Assembly: GCF_000002425.4 (NCBI RefSeq)
Contig: NC_037255.1
Location: forward strand, 7,384,063 to 7,448,062
Length of the DNA: 64,000 bases
From: Physcomitrium patens
Lineage: Eukaryota; Streptophyta; Bryopsida; Funariales; Funariaceae
Reading direction: 5' to 3'
The first letter of the stretch is position 1, and every line of letters starts with the position of its first letter. Below, in pieces: positions 10,330 through 20,660 of the stretch. Below the pieces are notes generated by a model, which made no database searches, had not been told where the DNA came from, and worked only from the letters and a program-made list of their open reading frames with translations. The position numbers and the translations under genes are program-made.

Positions 10330-12339
10330 CTTGTTGTTTTCTTGGCTGATAAGTGATGATGAACTAGAATCTTGATAAAGACATGCTCCAACAAGCTTAG
10401 GGATGATTTAATACGTGTGCTGACATAAAATATTCGAGATTCTTGTGATCCATATACACTGTGACTGGACTGGAAGTGCCTTCTAAATAATGACGCCATT
10501 CTTAAAAGGATTCAAAATTGCAAGAAGTTCTTTGTCGTGGATCTCATAATTGATTTCTGCCATTGAAAATTTTCTTGAATGAAAGGCTACTGGATGAAGT
10601 TTGTCATTTGTTCCCATTTGTGATAAAACTGCACCCAAAGCAAAGTCCGATGCATATGTTTCCATAAAGAATGCTTTGGAAAAATCAACAAGATACAAGA
10701 TTGGTGCAGAAACAAACGCTGTCTTCAAAGATTCAAAAGCAACTTCCGCTTCTTGATTCCATTGGAGTTTGTCTTTATAAGTCAAACGTGTAAGTGGAGC
10801 TGCAACTCGAGAGAAGTCTTTGATGAAGATTCGATAGTAGTTGACAAATCCCAAAAAACATTAGACATCTCTTACCATTTTTGGAATCTTCCAATCTATA
10901 ATAGTTTGAACTTTCTTAGGATCCATCATAAGTCCATCATTTGAAATGATGTAACCTAAGAAATCGACTTGAGTAGTGTGGAATACACACTTTTCTATCT
11001 TGGCATAGAATCCTGCATCCTTTAATTTTTGTAACACATGACGAACATGAAGTTCATGTTCTTCTGGATTCTTAGAATAGATCAAGATGTCATCTAGATA
11101 ACATACCACAAAATCGTCCAAAAAGTCTCAAAAAACATCATTCATTAGATGTTGAAAAGCTGCTAATGCATTTGTTAGTTCAAAAGGCATGACGTTGTAT
11201 TCAAAATGTCCATACTTAGTTTGAAACGCAGTCTTCCATTCATCTCCTTCTTTGATGCATACTAGATTGTATGCTCCCTAAAGATCTATTTTTGTATAGA
11301 TCTTAGCTTGATTCAGCTGATGAAGAAGTCCAGATATTAAAGGTAGTGGATACTTGTTCTTGATGGTAATCTTGTTGAGTCCATGATAATCAACATACAT
11401 CCACAATGATCCATCTTTTTTCTTCACAAATAGAATTGAAGCTCCTGCCGGAGATTTAGAATGGCGTATGAAATTCTTGGCTAGATTTTTTTCAGTATAC
11501 TCCTTGAGTTCAGCCAACTCATTTTGTAATAAATTGTAGATTGGTCCGAATGGTGGTTGTACTCCTTCTTGAAGGTCAATTGAACAATCATAGGAACAAT
11601 GTTCCTGGAATGTATTTGCATTCTTTTTTTCAAATACATCTTGAAATTCTTGATATTGGCTTGGAATGCCACTTGAAGTCTTTTCACCAGTAGAAACGGG
11701 TGTGGCATAAATAATATATAGTGATTCTTTCATAGCAGCATGCAAGAAAGCTTTTGCACCTATAAATATTGGTTTAATTGAACTGGACTTATGACTCTCT
11801 ACTTGCTTAACTACATTGTTAGTTATGCTTTTAGAGAAAGTAAGAGTTCAAGAAATCCAATCTATTTGAGGGTGGTATTTTTCTAACCATGATAAACCTA
11901 AAATGACTGGATTAGAGGGAGATCTAATGATATTAAATACTACAAAACTATTATGACCATTGATTATTACTTTTATAGGATGGATTTTGTGAGTAATATC
12001 TCCAGAAGACAACGGACGACCATCTATGACTTCTACATGAACAGGTTTAGTTTTCTTTACTAAAGATATGCTATGTCTTTTAATAAATTCTTCATCTAAA
12101 AAACATGTTGAGGCTCCTAAATCTAATAAGGCAGAGGCTTTGTAATGTTTAGGTCCTAAAATAACATTTAATGTAAAATAAGGAGAGGGCTTTGAGGAGA
12201 GAATAGGACCTTTACTAGATGTTGTGCAAGGTTGCAGCTGCACGATCTGTATTATAGCTGGACAAACTCGTTTTCTGACATATTGTCTTCTTTGACAGCC
12301 ATACTCCTCATTTTGTGGTTGCGTCATTTCTTTGAACAA
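10330..12339 (-). pseudogene. pol: Protease, RT and RNase H, CHR-2 (broken)
   Basis: The protease at 11848-12339 contains ALLDLGASTCFLDEEF, with the DxGA active site (usual DSGA). RT begins at 11278-11745 ([20 protein letters not shown]), is cut by a stop where DLRGAYN is expected, and continues with the YLDD active site in FVVCYLDDILIYSKNPEEH at 10861-11121. RNase H and the connection lie at 10483-10854 (YYRIFIKDFSR; HPVAFHSRKF; INYEIHDKELLAI). CHR-2 retains the YLDD block that CHR-1 has lost. Confidence 0.9.
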
Positions 12340-12344
12340 TGTTG

Positions 12345-13255
12345 AGTAGTGTGTTTTGGTTTTCTACAATATAAACATAATCCTTCTTGATCACGACGAG
12401 TCTTTTCTTGCTCAATAAGAGGTTTGAAACGTATTGCATCAATTTGCATATCCTCTACTTCCGAATGTATGTATTGAAGAGGTGTTGATGTTTTTATTAA
12501 ATTATAGTAACATTGAGGTCCACTTGTACGGTTCTCAGATCGAAATTCAAAAAGGTGATTGTCGCATCACATAACAAAGTCAATTGCTTGACTCAATGTT
12601 TGAGGATCGGATAAGTTGAGCATTAATTTTTTTACCTCATATTATAATTCGTAGAGAAATTGACTTGTAAGTGCAACATCATCCCACTTGATATCAATTG
12701 CAAGTTATCAAAATTATGAAGTATATAACGTTACTGATCGATTGCCTTGTCGTAAAGTACGGATCTTATTCATTGCAACACGAATTGCATCATGTTTTCC
12801 ATACATGGATCAAAACTCCACAAAAAAGCCTCTAGATTATCCAATATTGGATCTCGTCGTTCAAAAAAAGATGAAAACCACGATAGTACTGAACCTGAAA
12901 GAAGCATATCAATGAATCTAACTTGCGATCCTGGAGTTGAATAGCTTTGGGGTTGAAGTTCAATCACAAGTTGCACTTGATTGATAAATCCTCGAAACTT
13001 GGATTTGGTGCCATCAAACTTCTTGGGTAGGGCAATTCTTGGTTTTCTAATATTTGAAGGGCATTCCACCATAGGAGAAAGGACATGGTTTGGTGCAGAT
13101 GTTGAAGCAGCTCCAACCATTTCTATATCTTCACTTCCTGCCAATCTTGTTGCTCCTTGTGGTGGTAAATTGAATTGATGCATCCCAAGCATTAACTCCC
13201 TTAATTGCTCTTGCATTTGTACCATTGCACTCTTCATTTCAACAAGTTCTGCCAT
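12345..13255 (-). pseudogene. gag: Gag of CHR-2 (nearly open N-terminal half)
   Basis: The ATG at 13255 opens a frame of 161 codons. It starts MAELVEMKSAMVQMQEQLRE and contains the capsid start PRIALPKKFDGTKSKFRGFI and the block LSGSVLSWFSSFFERRDPI, typical of the retrotransposon gag family. Stops follow. A knuckle near 12345-12390 reads CLYCRKPKHYST, with the last cysteine lost. The first ATG after the PBS was taken as the start. Confidence 0.85.
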
Positions 13256-13429
13256 GATAACACTTAGAAGAGAGAAGATGTCTAATATCGCTCAAGAGAA
13301 ATAGAAGAGAGGACTTGAGAACAAAGAAAATACTAAGGACAATATTAGTTTAGAAGAGGATAATCCGCAACTTCTAATATGTTTATATCTTATCAAGAAA
13401 AAAGAATAATCCACTCTTAACCAAGACTA

Positions 13430-13447
13430 GATAAAGCTCTGATATTG
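13430..13447 (-). other. Primer-binding site, initiator-Met-like, CHR-2
   Basis: The minus strand reads CAATATCAGAGC, sharing TATCAGAGC with the usual tRNA-iMet complement. It starts about 20 nt from the LTR edge, as in CHR-1. Confidence 0.55.
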
Positions 13448-13467
13448 TAGGTGTATTCTTGTCAATC

Positions 13468-14028
13468 TGTCAAGGACAAGAACTCGATGAAAAAATAATT
13501 CAGACAAGTGAGCCTTCACTCAAAGAGAGGTAAAAAAATATATATAAACAAGTATATATATTGAAAGAGAAACTGGAATGGCTATTGCCAAAAGACAAGA
13601 AAACTAGAGACCCTTGAAACTAGACTAGAAGCAAGAAAGGAGTTGACAAGAGTGAAGAAGCCTTCACTCTTGTCTCTATATATACTATCTAACTAAGGGC
13701 TACTTGGCAATATTCTATAGGACCTCCAATATGTGTTGACTTTGTAGGACACATGCTTTGACTTACAAGGTAAGTTTTTCTACGTGTGGGCCACATAGTT
13801 AGCTTGATCTTTAAGCTAACAACATGTGTGGCACATGGCCAACTTATTGACCATGTTTCTAATCCAAAAAGTCAATTAAAGACACCTATGAAGTCAAAGT
13901 AGCATCTATGAAGCTTCTAAGAAGCTTCCATATTAAATACTATAGAATTAACTTACTTTTATCTATTTTTACTTACTTCTACCTATTTGTATATGTAATT
14001 ACTAGCTTACATGATTGTGTCCGTGACA
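13468..14028 (-). repeat. 5' LTR of CHR-2
   Basis: 561 bp, tgtcaagg...ccgtgaca on the plus strand, followed by the TSD ATTAT. It carries the TATA-like tatatactatctaac near 13680. Confidence 0.95.
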
Positions 14029-14197
14029 ATTATTTATAAAATGAGTCCTTGGATCACTAATCAATTCTCGTGGATAACCGAATCGTAGAATTATATTTTC
14101 ATACAAAAAAGTTGCTACTATATTTATACTATCAATTTTTGTAGCTATGACTTTAGACCATTTTGTTACGTAATCCACTGCTATGAGTATATACCAT
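14029..14197 (-). pseudogene. pol: Integrase core piece of T1 between CHR-2 and W1
   Basis: The minus strand encodes a broken version of the T3 integrase core (DYVTKW, ATFLYENIILRFG, PRELISD). It is bounded at 14029 by CHR-2 and at 14198 by W1. Its continuation is at 20216 on one side and 7636 on the other. Confidence 0.9.
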
Positions 14198-15302
14198 TGT
14201 CATGTTGTAACACGAGTATACCGTGAAAATATAAAGAAAGAGGACTTTTATTAATGTTCAATTACCTCAAATATTGGGAGCAACGACCGATTCCAGTGCC
14301 AATATTCAGGGGCCAGTTCAAACACCCCGTTACAGTCGGTCAGGGCATACTTATTAGTAACAAAATGCTCCGTTTGAGTCCAATAAAAGAAATCAACAGA
14401 ATCGAAAGGACTAAATCAATGATTGAGCGAGCCTGACGCAAAGGACCAATTTGACACAATTATGGGAACATCCAGGTCTTACTAGGGGCCTCTTAACCAA
14501 TATGAGACCTGATTTGGTTGGGCAACTCAATGTGGTCTTGATTATGGGGGTTTTGATTCCATTTCAAGCTATACTGTTCTCTATGCCATTTCAAGGAACG
14601 TTATTTCTGGAAAAAGAACCTTTTAAAAGGCAAAAAATGGAGGAGAAAGCTCTGACGGCGGAGCTAATTTCGGATCAAAGACTAGGGTTAAGATCAGAGG
14701 TTAGGGTTTGAGAGGAGAGAGGAGAAAAATATTTGGAAATGGTTAGGAGAGAGGAGAGGATTCAGAGATTCGAGAATTAGGGAGGTTAAAAAAAAGGGAG
14801 GATACAAGGTTTTTGGGTAGGGGACAAAAAAGGGACTTCGGGCAATCAATGCTAAAAAGTCGATGTGTTGTACTGGTAATCGGGATTTTAATGAAGTGAG
14901 TGTGATTACTCTTGACTGTTTTGTGAAATCAAAGTTACGTCTGTGATTGAAGAATTAAAAGGGTGTCTATAGGATTGAATATGCGGAGTGAATGAAAATT
15001 TTTGGGTTAATCTAACAAGATAGTCAATGGATACAAGGTCGTGAATATAAAGCGATTTCGAAGATTAGCAGATTGAGTTGTTTGGGATTCTCTATAACAT
15101 CTACAGACCTACCAACTAGGACAAAAAGGATTTCGGCGAGCAGTCGAAGGACATCCGTATAGATTTACGATATATTCTTATAATCATTTATATTCCAACA
15201 GTCAAAAACCGATAGACTGCTCGAATATTAGCGAATCTCCATACTACATCCTACGGCTAGACGCTCGGTGCATTCTCGAGCAAGAAAGCACGTAATACGA
15301 CA
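14198..15302 (+). repeat. 5' LTR of W1
   Basis: 1105 bp, from TGTCATGTTGTAAC to AATACGACA. The start is fixed by the TSD and by the same TGTCATG following the PPT in W2. It shares its whole length with 18749-19849 and with the W2 LTRs. An LTR-internal open frame at 14451-14711 is conserved only as LTR sequence and is not called as a gene. Confidence 0.92.
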
Positions 15303-15306
15303 TAAT

Positions 15307-15324
15307 TGGTGAACTCGACGTGAA
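15307..15324 (+). other. Primer-binding site matching plant tRNA-Trp, W1
   Basis: TGGTGAACTCGACGTGAA, 4 nt after the LTR. It differs at one position (C to T) from TGGTGAACCCGACGTGAA, the complement of the 3' end of plant nuclear tRNA-Trp as I recall it. W2 and W4 each differ from the same sequence at one other position. Confidence 0.8.
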
Positions 15325-15373
15325 AGCTTGAGGTGGAAGGTATTGTATTTCGTTTGTTTTTATTTTGATTTTT

Positions 15374-17755
15374 ATGGAGAACGAAAATAAAAATTTTGAA
15401 GGATCTTTATAAGGAGTTTCTTGTGGGGGTTCTTCTAAAGGACAAGGTATGCACATGGATCCATCTATTGCTAGTATGTTTCAAGCCTTCTCATTATCAA
15501 TGCAGCAACAACAAAGCAATGATCGAAAAGAAGCTTTGGCAACCAAAGCATTACAAGCAGTGGTCAATAAAATTGATCAATTTGATGGAAAGAATATTTC
15601 AAGGTATTTAAGATGTTATGTTCATGAAATGGAACTAAATCGAGTTTCTGAGAAGAAAATGGTTGAATTATTTGGACTTGCCACGATACCGGAGATAAGA
15701 GACCATATTACATCGATTACAGATCGTTATGGGAATTCATGGAAGGTTTTTTCACATGCATTGAAAGACGAATATTTCTTGGAAGATGTTGATCGCGTTA
15801 CTAAGAAGCTGTTTCTGGAATGGATTGAACGGCCCAATAAGAATTTGCAAGCAACAGAGCTACTAAGAGAATTTGAGAAGCAGTACTCTCAATTATCGAA
15901 GGTAGAAAAATTGACATTGGAGCCGAACAAAGTTGATCTATTTCTTCAAGTTGTTGATGGAGAATTGCAAGAGAAATTGGAACTCCTTCTTGAAGACAAA
16001 GAAGAAGATGAAGGATTGACAACAAAGTGGAAGAACGTTGAAGATGCGGTGGGGTTGCTTACAAAAAGAGAAAGGAAGAAGGATAGGAGCAATATTCCAA
16101 AAACAATACAAGCACCCAAAGCTCCAGTACGTACAACACCACCAACAATGCCTACAGTTCAACCTTCGACATCTTTATCAAAGAAAGTAGATATGGGGAT
16201 GGAAAAAATTATACGAGGAATGCGAGATCTTCAAATCAAATTGACAAGACTTGAAGAGAATACTTCTACAAATAATTTGAAGAATGTTTCAAAACAAGGA
16301 TATGTACAAAGATGCATTTGGTGTGATGATGCTTCACACACTAAGAAAGATTGCAATGAATTTAATAATATGATACGGCAAGGAATTATTTGCTAGAAAG
16401 ATGAAAAGATAGTATTAAAAGATAGGGAGGATCTTTTTCAAATCAATTTTGGCAAGGAAGGAATGAGAGCATTAGTTCAAGATTACTTAAAAGAGTATGA
16501 AACAGCAGCACAAGAAAGTGCAAGTTATGGTGCTAGAGTAGATGATGACCTTGGTAGAAGTACGGAAACTAGTGAGTTTTGGGCTTCTGCCATTTCTACA
16601 ATGCAAGAAGGGAAATTACCTCAATAAGCGTTATTGAGGACTGCACCTACAATACAAGGTGCAACAGGTTGGGAGGATCATGTCGAGTCTCTTTCAGTTC
16701 ATGTATATATTGCTAAGAGCCAACACGAAGCTTTGATGGAAGAAAAGAGACGAGGAAATTTTGATGATACGAGAGAAGGAAATTCTTCTAAGAGGCAAAC
16801 TCGAGGAGACAAGGATCGGGAGGCAGCTTCACAAGAATTACCTATAAAGGATACCTCAGCATCATTGGAAGAAAAAACAAGGGAGACAAAAGATAAGGGC
16901 AAATCAATTGCTTATAAGTTACTTTCTGACATTGAAGTGGCAACAAATTTGAAAGAAGTGTTGAAAAAACGTATATTAAACGCTAAGGTGGAATTCACAT
17001 TGAAAGAAGTTTTGAAAATTGCAAAGAAGGAGTTTCATGATGTTATCATTGACAGCATTAAGCGAAAGGGGCAATTAATGGGCGAAACTGGAATGAGTCA
17101 TGCTATTGATGCAAGAATATATAAAGATGAAGAAGAGGTTGATATTGGTTAGAAGCAACCAACAAATGAAAAGAATGGGTATAATCAACAAGTACGTTTC
17201 GAAGATTATAGTGATAAGGAAATGGAAACTTTGAGCCATTATACTCAAAAGCATTGGGCAAGGACAACTACTGAGGTATTGGTGAAAGTAGGAGATATAG
17301 AAGAACCTATAGTTGCTTTAGTCGACCATGGTTCTGAAATAAATCTCATGTCTAAAGATCTTTATAAGAAGCAAAAATGGCCAATTGATATGGAACATGG
17401 ATGGGCAATATGAGCAGCTAATAACACATGGGGCGAATTATATGGAGCTTGTCTAGATGTCAAAATTCGGATTGGGGATGTTGCGACAAAGCAACATTTC
17501 TTTGTTCAAGATACAACATCTTATCCGTTGATTTTAAGACAACCTTATATTACGGCAATACAGATGGTAACAAAAGTAATTGACGATGGTTGTGCTTGTG
17601 CAAGGATATATAGCGAAGCTGGGAAGAAAGCTATATAATTTCTAACAATACCTCCTAACCATGAACGGAATCGAGATAGGTTGAGTGAAAAACCATTGCC
17701 AAAGAATGTTGAAGGATTTAAGGATTTTGGAGAGGTATCACTATAAAGCGAGATT
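15374..17755 (+). pseudogene. gag: Gag and protease polyprotein of W1 (several stops)
   Basis: The ATG at 15374 matches the open start of W2 gag at 48276; here a TAA follows after 12 codons and the frame resumes. An open stretch at 15449-16396 (315 codons) carries the capsid (ISRYLRCYVHEMELNRVSEK, LEWIERPNKNLQATELLREF). It ends with the knuckle CIWCDDASHTKKDC (C-X2-C-X4-H-X4-C) and then TAG at 16394. The same frame continues past this UAG, and W2 shares the stop. A charged linker at 16634-17152 precedes the protease (VALVDHGSEINLMS, D-H-G-S) at 17222-17413. Stops in the protease are CGA to TGA and CAA to TAA when compared with W2. Confidence 0.85.
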
Positions 17756-18748
17756 ATGGAGGTACAAAAGAGGAGGTACTCTCGTGAGATGAAGGTACCT
17801 TTGATGCGAGTTTTATTGGTATTTTGGAAAATGGAAGTATTATGTATAGGAAAGTTGATGATTTTTAAAGAAAAGAAAGAAAAAGATTATATAATATTGA
17901 AAGAGAATTACGCAAGTTAGGTACATTGCAAGATAATGAGAGGATTTTAGGTGTTTATGAAGAAAATGGACTGGAAGATTCATTGGAGTTGATTACATCT
18001 ATTAGATTAGGAAATAATGGTAAGATTGTTGAAATTCATTCAAGAGAGGTTTATACCATACTTGAATCTTTTCAAGCACCAGAAGTCACTATAGAGACGA
18101 GATATATAAACGGCAAATAAGAAGGTAAAGCCTGTTCTCGGACCATTACCAGAAGATTTTAAGGAACAAATGGGAGAAGCATCAAAAGAAGCAAGTTTAA
18201 GAGATCCAATGAGTATTGGACATGGGTTTATTAAAGAGACTTTTGAAGAATTGAAGATTGGTTCTGATGGTTCTTTATTGCCGGATGAAATTACTTGCTT
18301 CAAAAAGATGTTGGCTAAATAAGGTAGATCGTTTGCCTTCAAATCTTATGAAATTGGGTGTGTGGATCCGAATATTATAACACCTATGGTTATCTTCACT
18401 GTATTGCATGTACCTTGGAATCTAAGACCGATTCCAGTATCAAGGGCATATTTACCTAAATTGGTGGCACTATTAAAAAAAAAGATAAAGATGAAAATGT
18501 TGGAACCCTCATTTGCGCCGTATTCTAGTCGATGGTTTACGGTACTTTAGAAGAATGGATCACTACGTTTTATTGAAGATATGCAACCGATGAATGCAGT
18601 AACTGTCAGGAATGCAAGAATTGGACCTATTGTAGATGAATTTACTGAGGCGTTTGCAAGAAGGGTGATCTATTCAATGGGTGACTTGTATTCACGTTAT
18701 GATCAATTTCAACTTGCCAAAAGAAGTAGAGATATGACAACGATGAGG
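17756..18748 (+). pseudogene. pol: RT N-terminal part of W1, truncated at the LTR
   Basis: A broken linker is followed at 18362-18550 by NLRPIPVSRAYLPKLVALL and APYSSRWFTVL, then by SMGDLYSRYDQFQLAKRSRD. The sequence passes directly into LTR at ~18749, before the FLDD motif. The matching W4 region (61260-61650) continues to FLDD. The RT C-terminus, RNase H and integrase are absent. Confidence 0.85.
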
Positions 18749-19849
18749 ATGTTGTAACATGAGTATAGCGTGAAAATATAAAGAAAGGGGACTTTTAATA
18801 ATGTTCAATTACCTCGAATATTGGGAGCAACGACCAATTCCAGTGCCAATATTCAGGGGCCAGTTTCAGACACCCCGTCACAATCGATCAGGGCATACTT
18901 ACTAATAACAAAATGCTCCATTTGAGTCCAATAGTGGGAGTCAATACAAACGAAAGCACGAAATTGATGACTGAGTGAGCCTGACACAAAGGACGAATTT
19001 GAACAAATTACAGGAACATCTAAGTCTTACTACGGGCCTCTTAGCCAATATGAGACCTGATTTGGACGGGCGACTCAATGTGGTCTTGATTACGGGGGTT
19101 TCGATTCTGTTTCAGACTGTCTTGTTCTCTGTGCCATTTCAGAGAACGTTGTTTCTAGAAAAAGAACCTTTTAAAAGGAAAAAAAATGGGGGAGAAAGCT
19201 CTGACGGCAAAACCAACTCCGGATCAAACACGAAAGATTGAAGAAATTCAGAGGCTAGGATTTGAAAAGAGGGAGAATTAGGGTTTTAAGGGTGGGAGAA
19301 CTAGCTTCATGCTTCGGGGGGGGAGGGAGGGGGGAGAAAAATACAGAGAATTGGGGATTTTTTTTCTTCATAGGGTTTTGGGAAGACTGAAGCAATCGTT
19401 GCTGAAGTCAGTGTTGTACTGGTAAATTGGGGTTTTAATGAAGTGGATGTGATTACTCTTGACTGTTTTGTGAAATCAAAGTTACGTCTGTGATTGAAGA
19501 ATTAAAAGGGTGTCTATAGGATTGAATATGCGGAGTGAATGAAAATTTTTGGATTAATCTAACAAGATAGTCAATGGATACAAGGTCGTGAACATAAAGC
19601 GATATCAAAGATTAACAGATTGGATTATTCGGGGTTCTCTGTAATATCTAGAGACCTACCGACTGGAGCAAAAAGGATTTCGGCGAGCTGTCGAAGGACA
19701 TTGGTATAGATTTATGATATATTCTTACAATCGTTTATATTCTAATACTCAAAAACCGATAGACTGCTTAAATATTAGCAAATCTCCATACTACCTTCTA
19801 CAACCAGACGTCCGATGTATTTTCGAGCAGGAAAGCACGTAATACGACA
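18749..19849 (+). repeat. Second LTR of W1
   Basis: About 1101 bp, beginning ATGTTGTAAC (the first bases TGTC are missing or merged at the deletion joint) and ending AATACGACA. Differs from the 5' LTR by scattered substitutions and a G-run (ggggggggagggagggggg near 19318) not present there. Confidence 0.88.
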
Positions 19850-20215
19850 AAGTTTGTGATTGAAGAATTAAAAGGGTGTCTATAAGATTGAGTATGCAGA
19901 GTGAATGAAAATTTTTGGGTTAATCTAACAAGACAATCAGTGGATACAAGGTCGTGAGTATAAAGCGATATCGAAGATTAACAGATTAGATTGTTTGGGA
20001 TTCTCTATAACATCTAAAGACCTATCGACTGGGACAAAAAGGATTTCGACGAGCAGTCGAAGGATATCCGTATAGATTTACGATATATTCTTATAATCGT
20101 TGATATTTCAATAGTCAAAAACCGATAGACTGCTCGAATATTAACGAATCTCCATACTACTTCCTAGAGCCAGACGCCCGGTGCGTTCTCGAGTAGGAAA
20201 GCATATAATACGACA
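19850..20215 (+). repeat. Partial third LTR (3' third) at the end of W1
   Basis: The last ~366 bp of the LTR repeated again, starting at the equivalent of LTR position ~740 (gtgattgaagaattaaaagg) and ending cgaca at 20215, next to the TSD. The outer border is therefore genuine; the duplication lies between the two LTR ends. Confidence 0.85.
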
Positions 20216-20660
20216 CCATTTTTGTCTAATTCTCGAGGTTGGTACAATTGGTCCCACAAAATCAATTCTCTATTTTTTAAAAGATGCTTGAGCCAGAATT
20301 GGTACCAATGACATTGCTGAAGTTCCCATAGGTCGATCCATTCTCTGACATGGGTCACAATGACAGACAAATTGGTAGGCATCTGCAAACATTGTTCACC
20401 ACCAATAACCAGCCTGTAAAGCTTTACAAGTCGTACTATCCTCCCCAAAATATCCACTACAACTATCTAGGTGAAAACCTTCCATTATAGTATGCACTTC
20501 AGTCTGATAAATATAGCGTCACAAAACTCCATCCTTGCCTTGTTTATATAAAGCTTCACCAATCATTGTATAAGATGCTCATTTTAATATTAAGCATCGT
20601 TTAAGTTTTTTATTAAAATTGGGTGGAAAGGTTTAAAATATCAAGTATTGAATTATTTCA
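20216..20660 (-). pseudogene. pol: Integrase N-terminal zinc domain of T1
   Basis: The minus strand in mixed frames encodes EGFHLDSC, CKALQAGYWW and CHCDPCQR, the H2C2 zinc region, then SLVPILAQA and the first part of the core. T3 has the same blocks at 41040-41300. W1 interrupts it at 20216. Confidence 0.8.

Larger units (their letters stand above)
7637..14028 (-). mobile_element. CHR-2: full-length chromovirus with both LTRs and TSD
   Basis: 6392 bp with two 561-bp LTRs and a 5-bp TSD, making it the structurally most complete element here. Order on the minus strand: LTR, PBS, gag, protease, RT, RNase H, integrase, chromodomain, conserved tail, PPT, LTR. Coding regions are broken by several stops and frameshifts. 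In the first ~160 aligned LTR bases I count about seven differences, mostly transitions, so the insertion is not recent. Confidence 0.95.
14198..20215 (+). mobile_element. W1: tRNA-Trp-primed gypsy element, 3' half deleted
   Basis: Inserted into the T1 integrase: CCAT lies before 14198 and again at 20216-20219, and joining the flanks restores T1 sequence. Order: LTR, PBS, gag-protease, RT N-terminus, then directly a second LTR, then a partial third LTR. RNase H, integrase and PPT are missing, so W1 depends on other elements or is dead. It is related along its coding part to W2 and more distantly to W4. Confidence 0.9.

Noticed and set aside
14451-14711. Open frame inside W LTRs (also 18975-19241 and, reversed, 54258-54488) with similar proteins
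   Set aside because: The similarity is what LTR nucleotide homology alone would give. The W2 LTR copy is frameshifted, and no ATG context or domain supports a gene.
20164-20457. 97-codon minus-strand frame across the W1/T1 border
   Set aside because: It runs from LTR into T1 in a frame other than integrase; the integrase zinc motifs read in a different frame.
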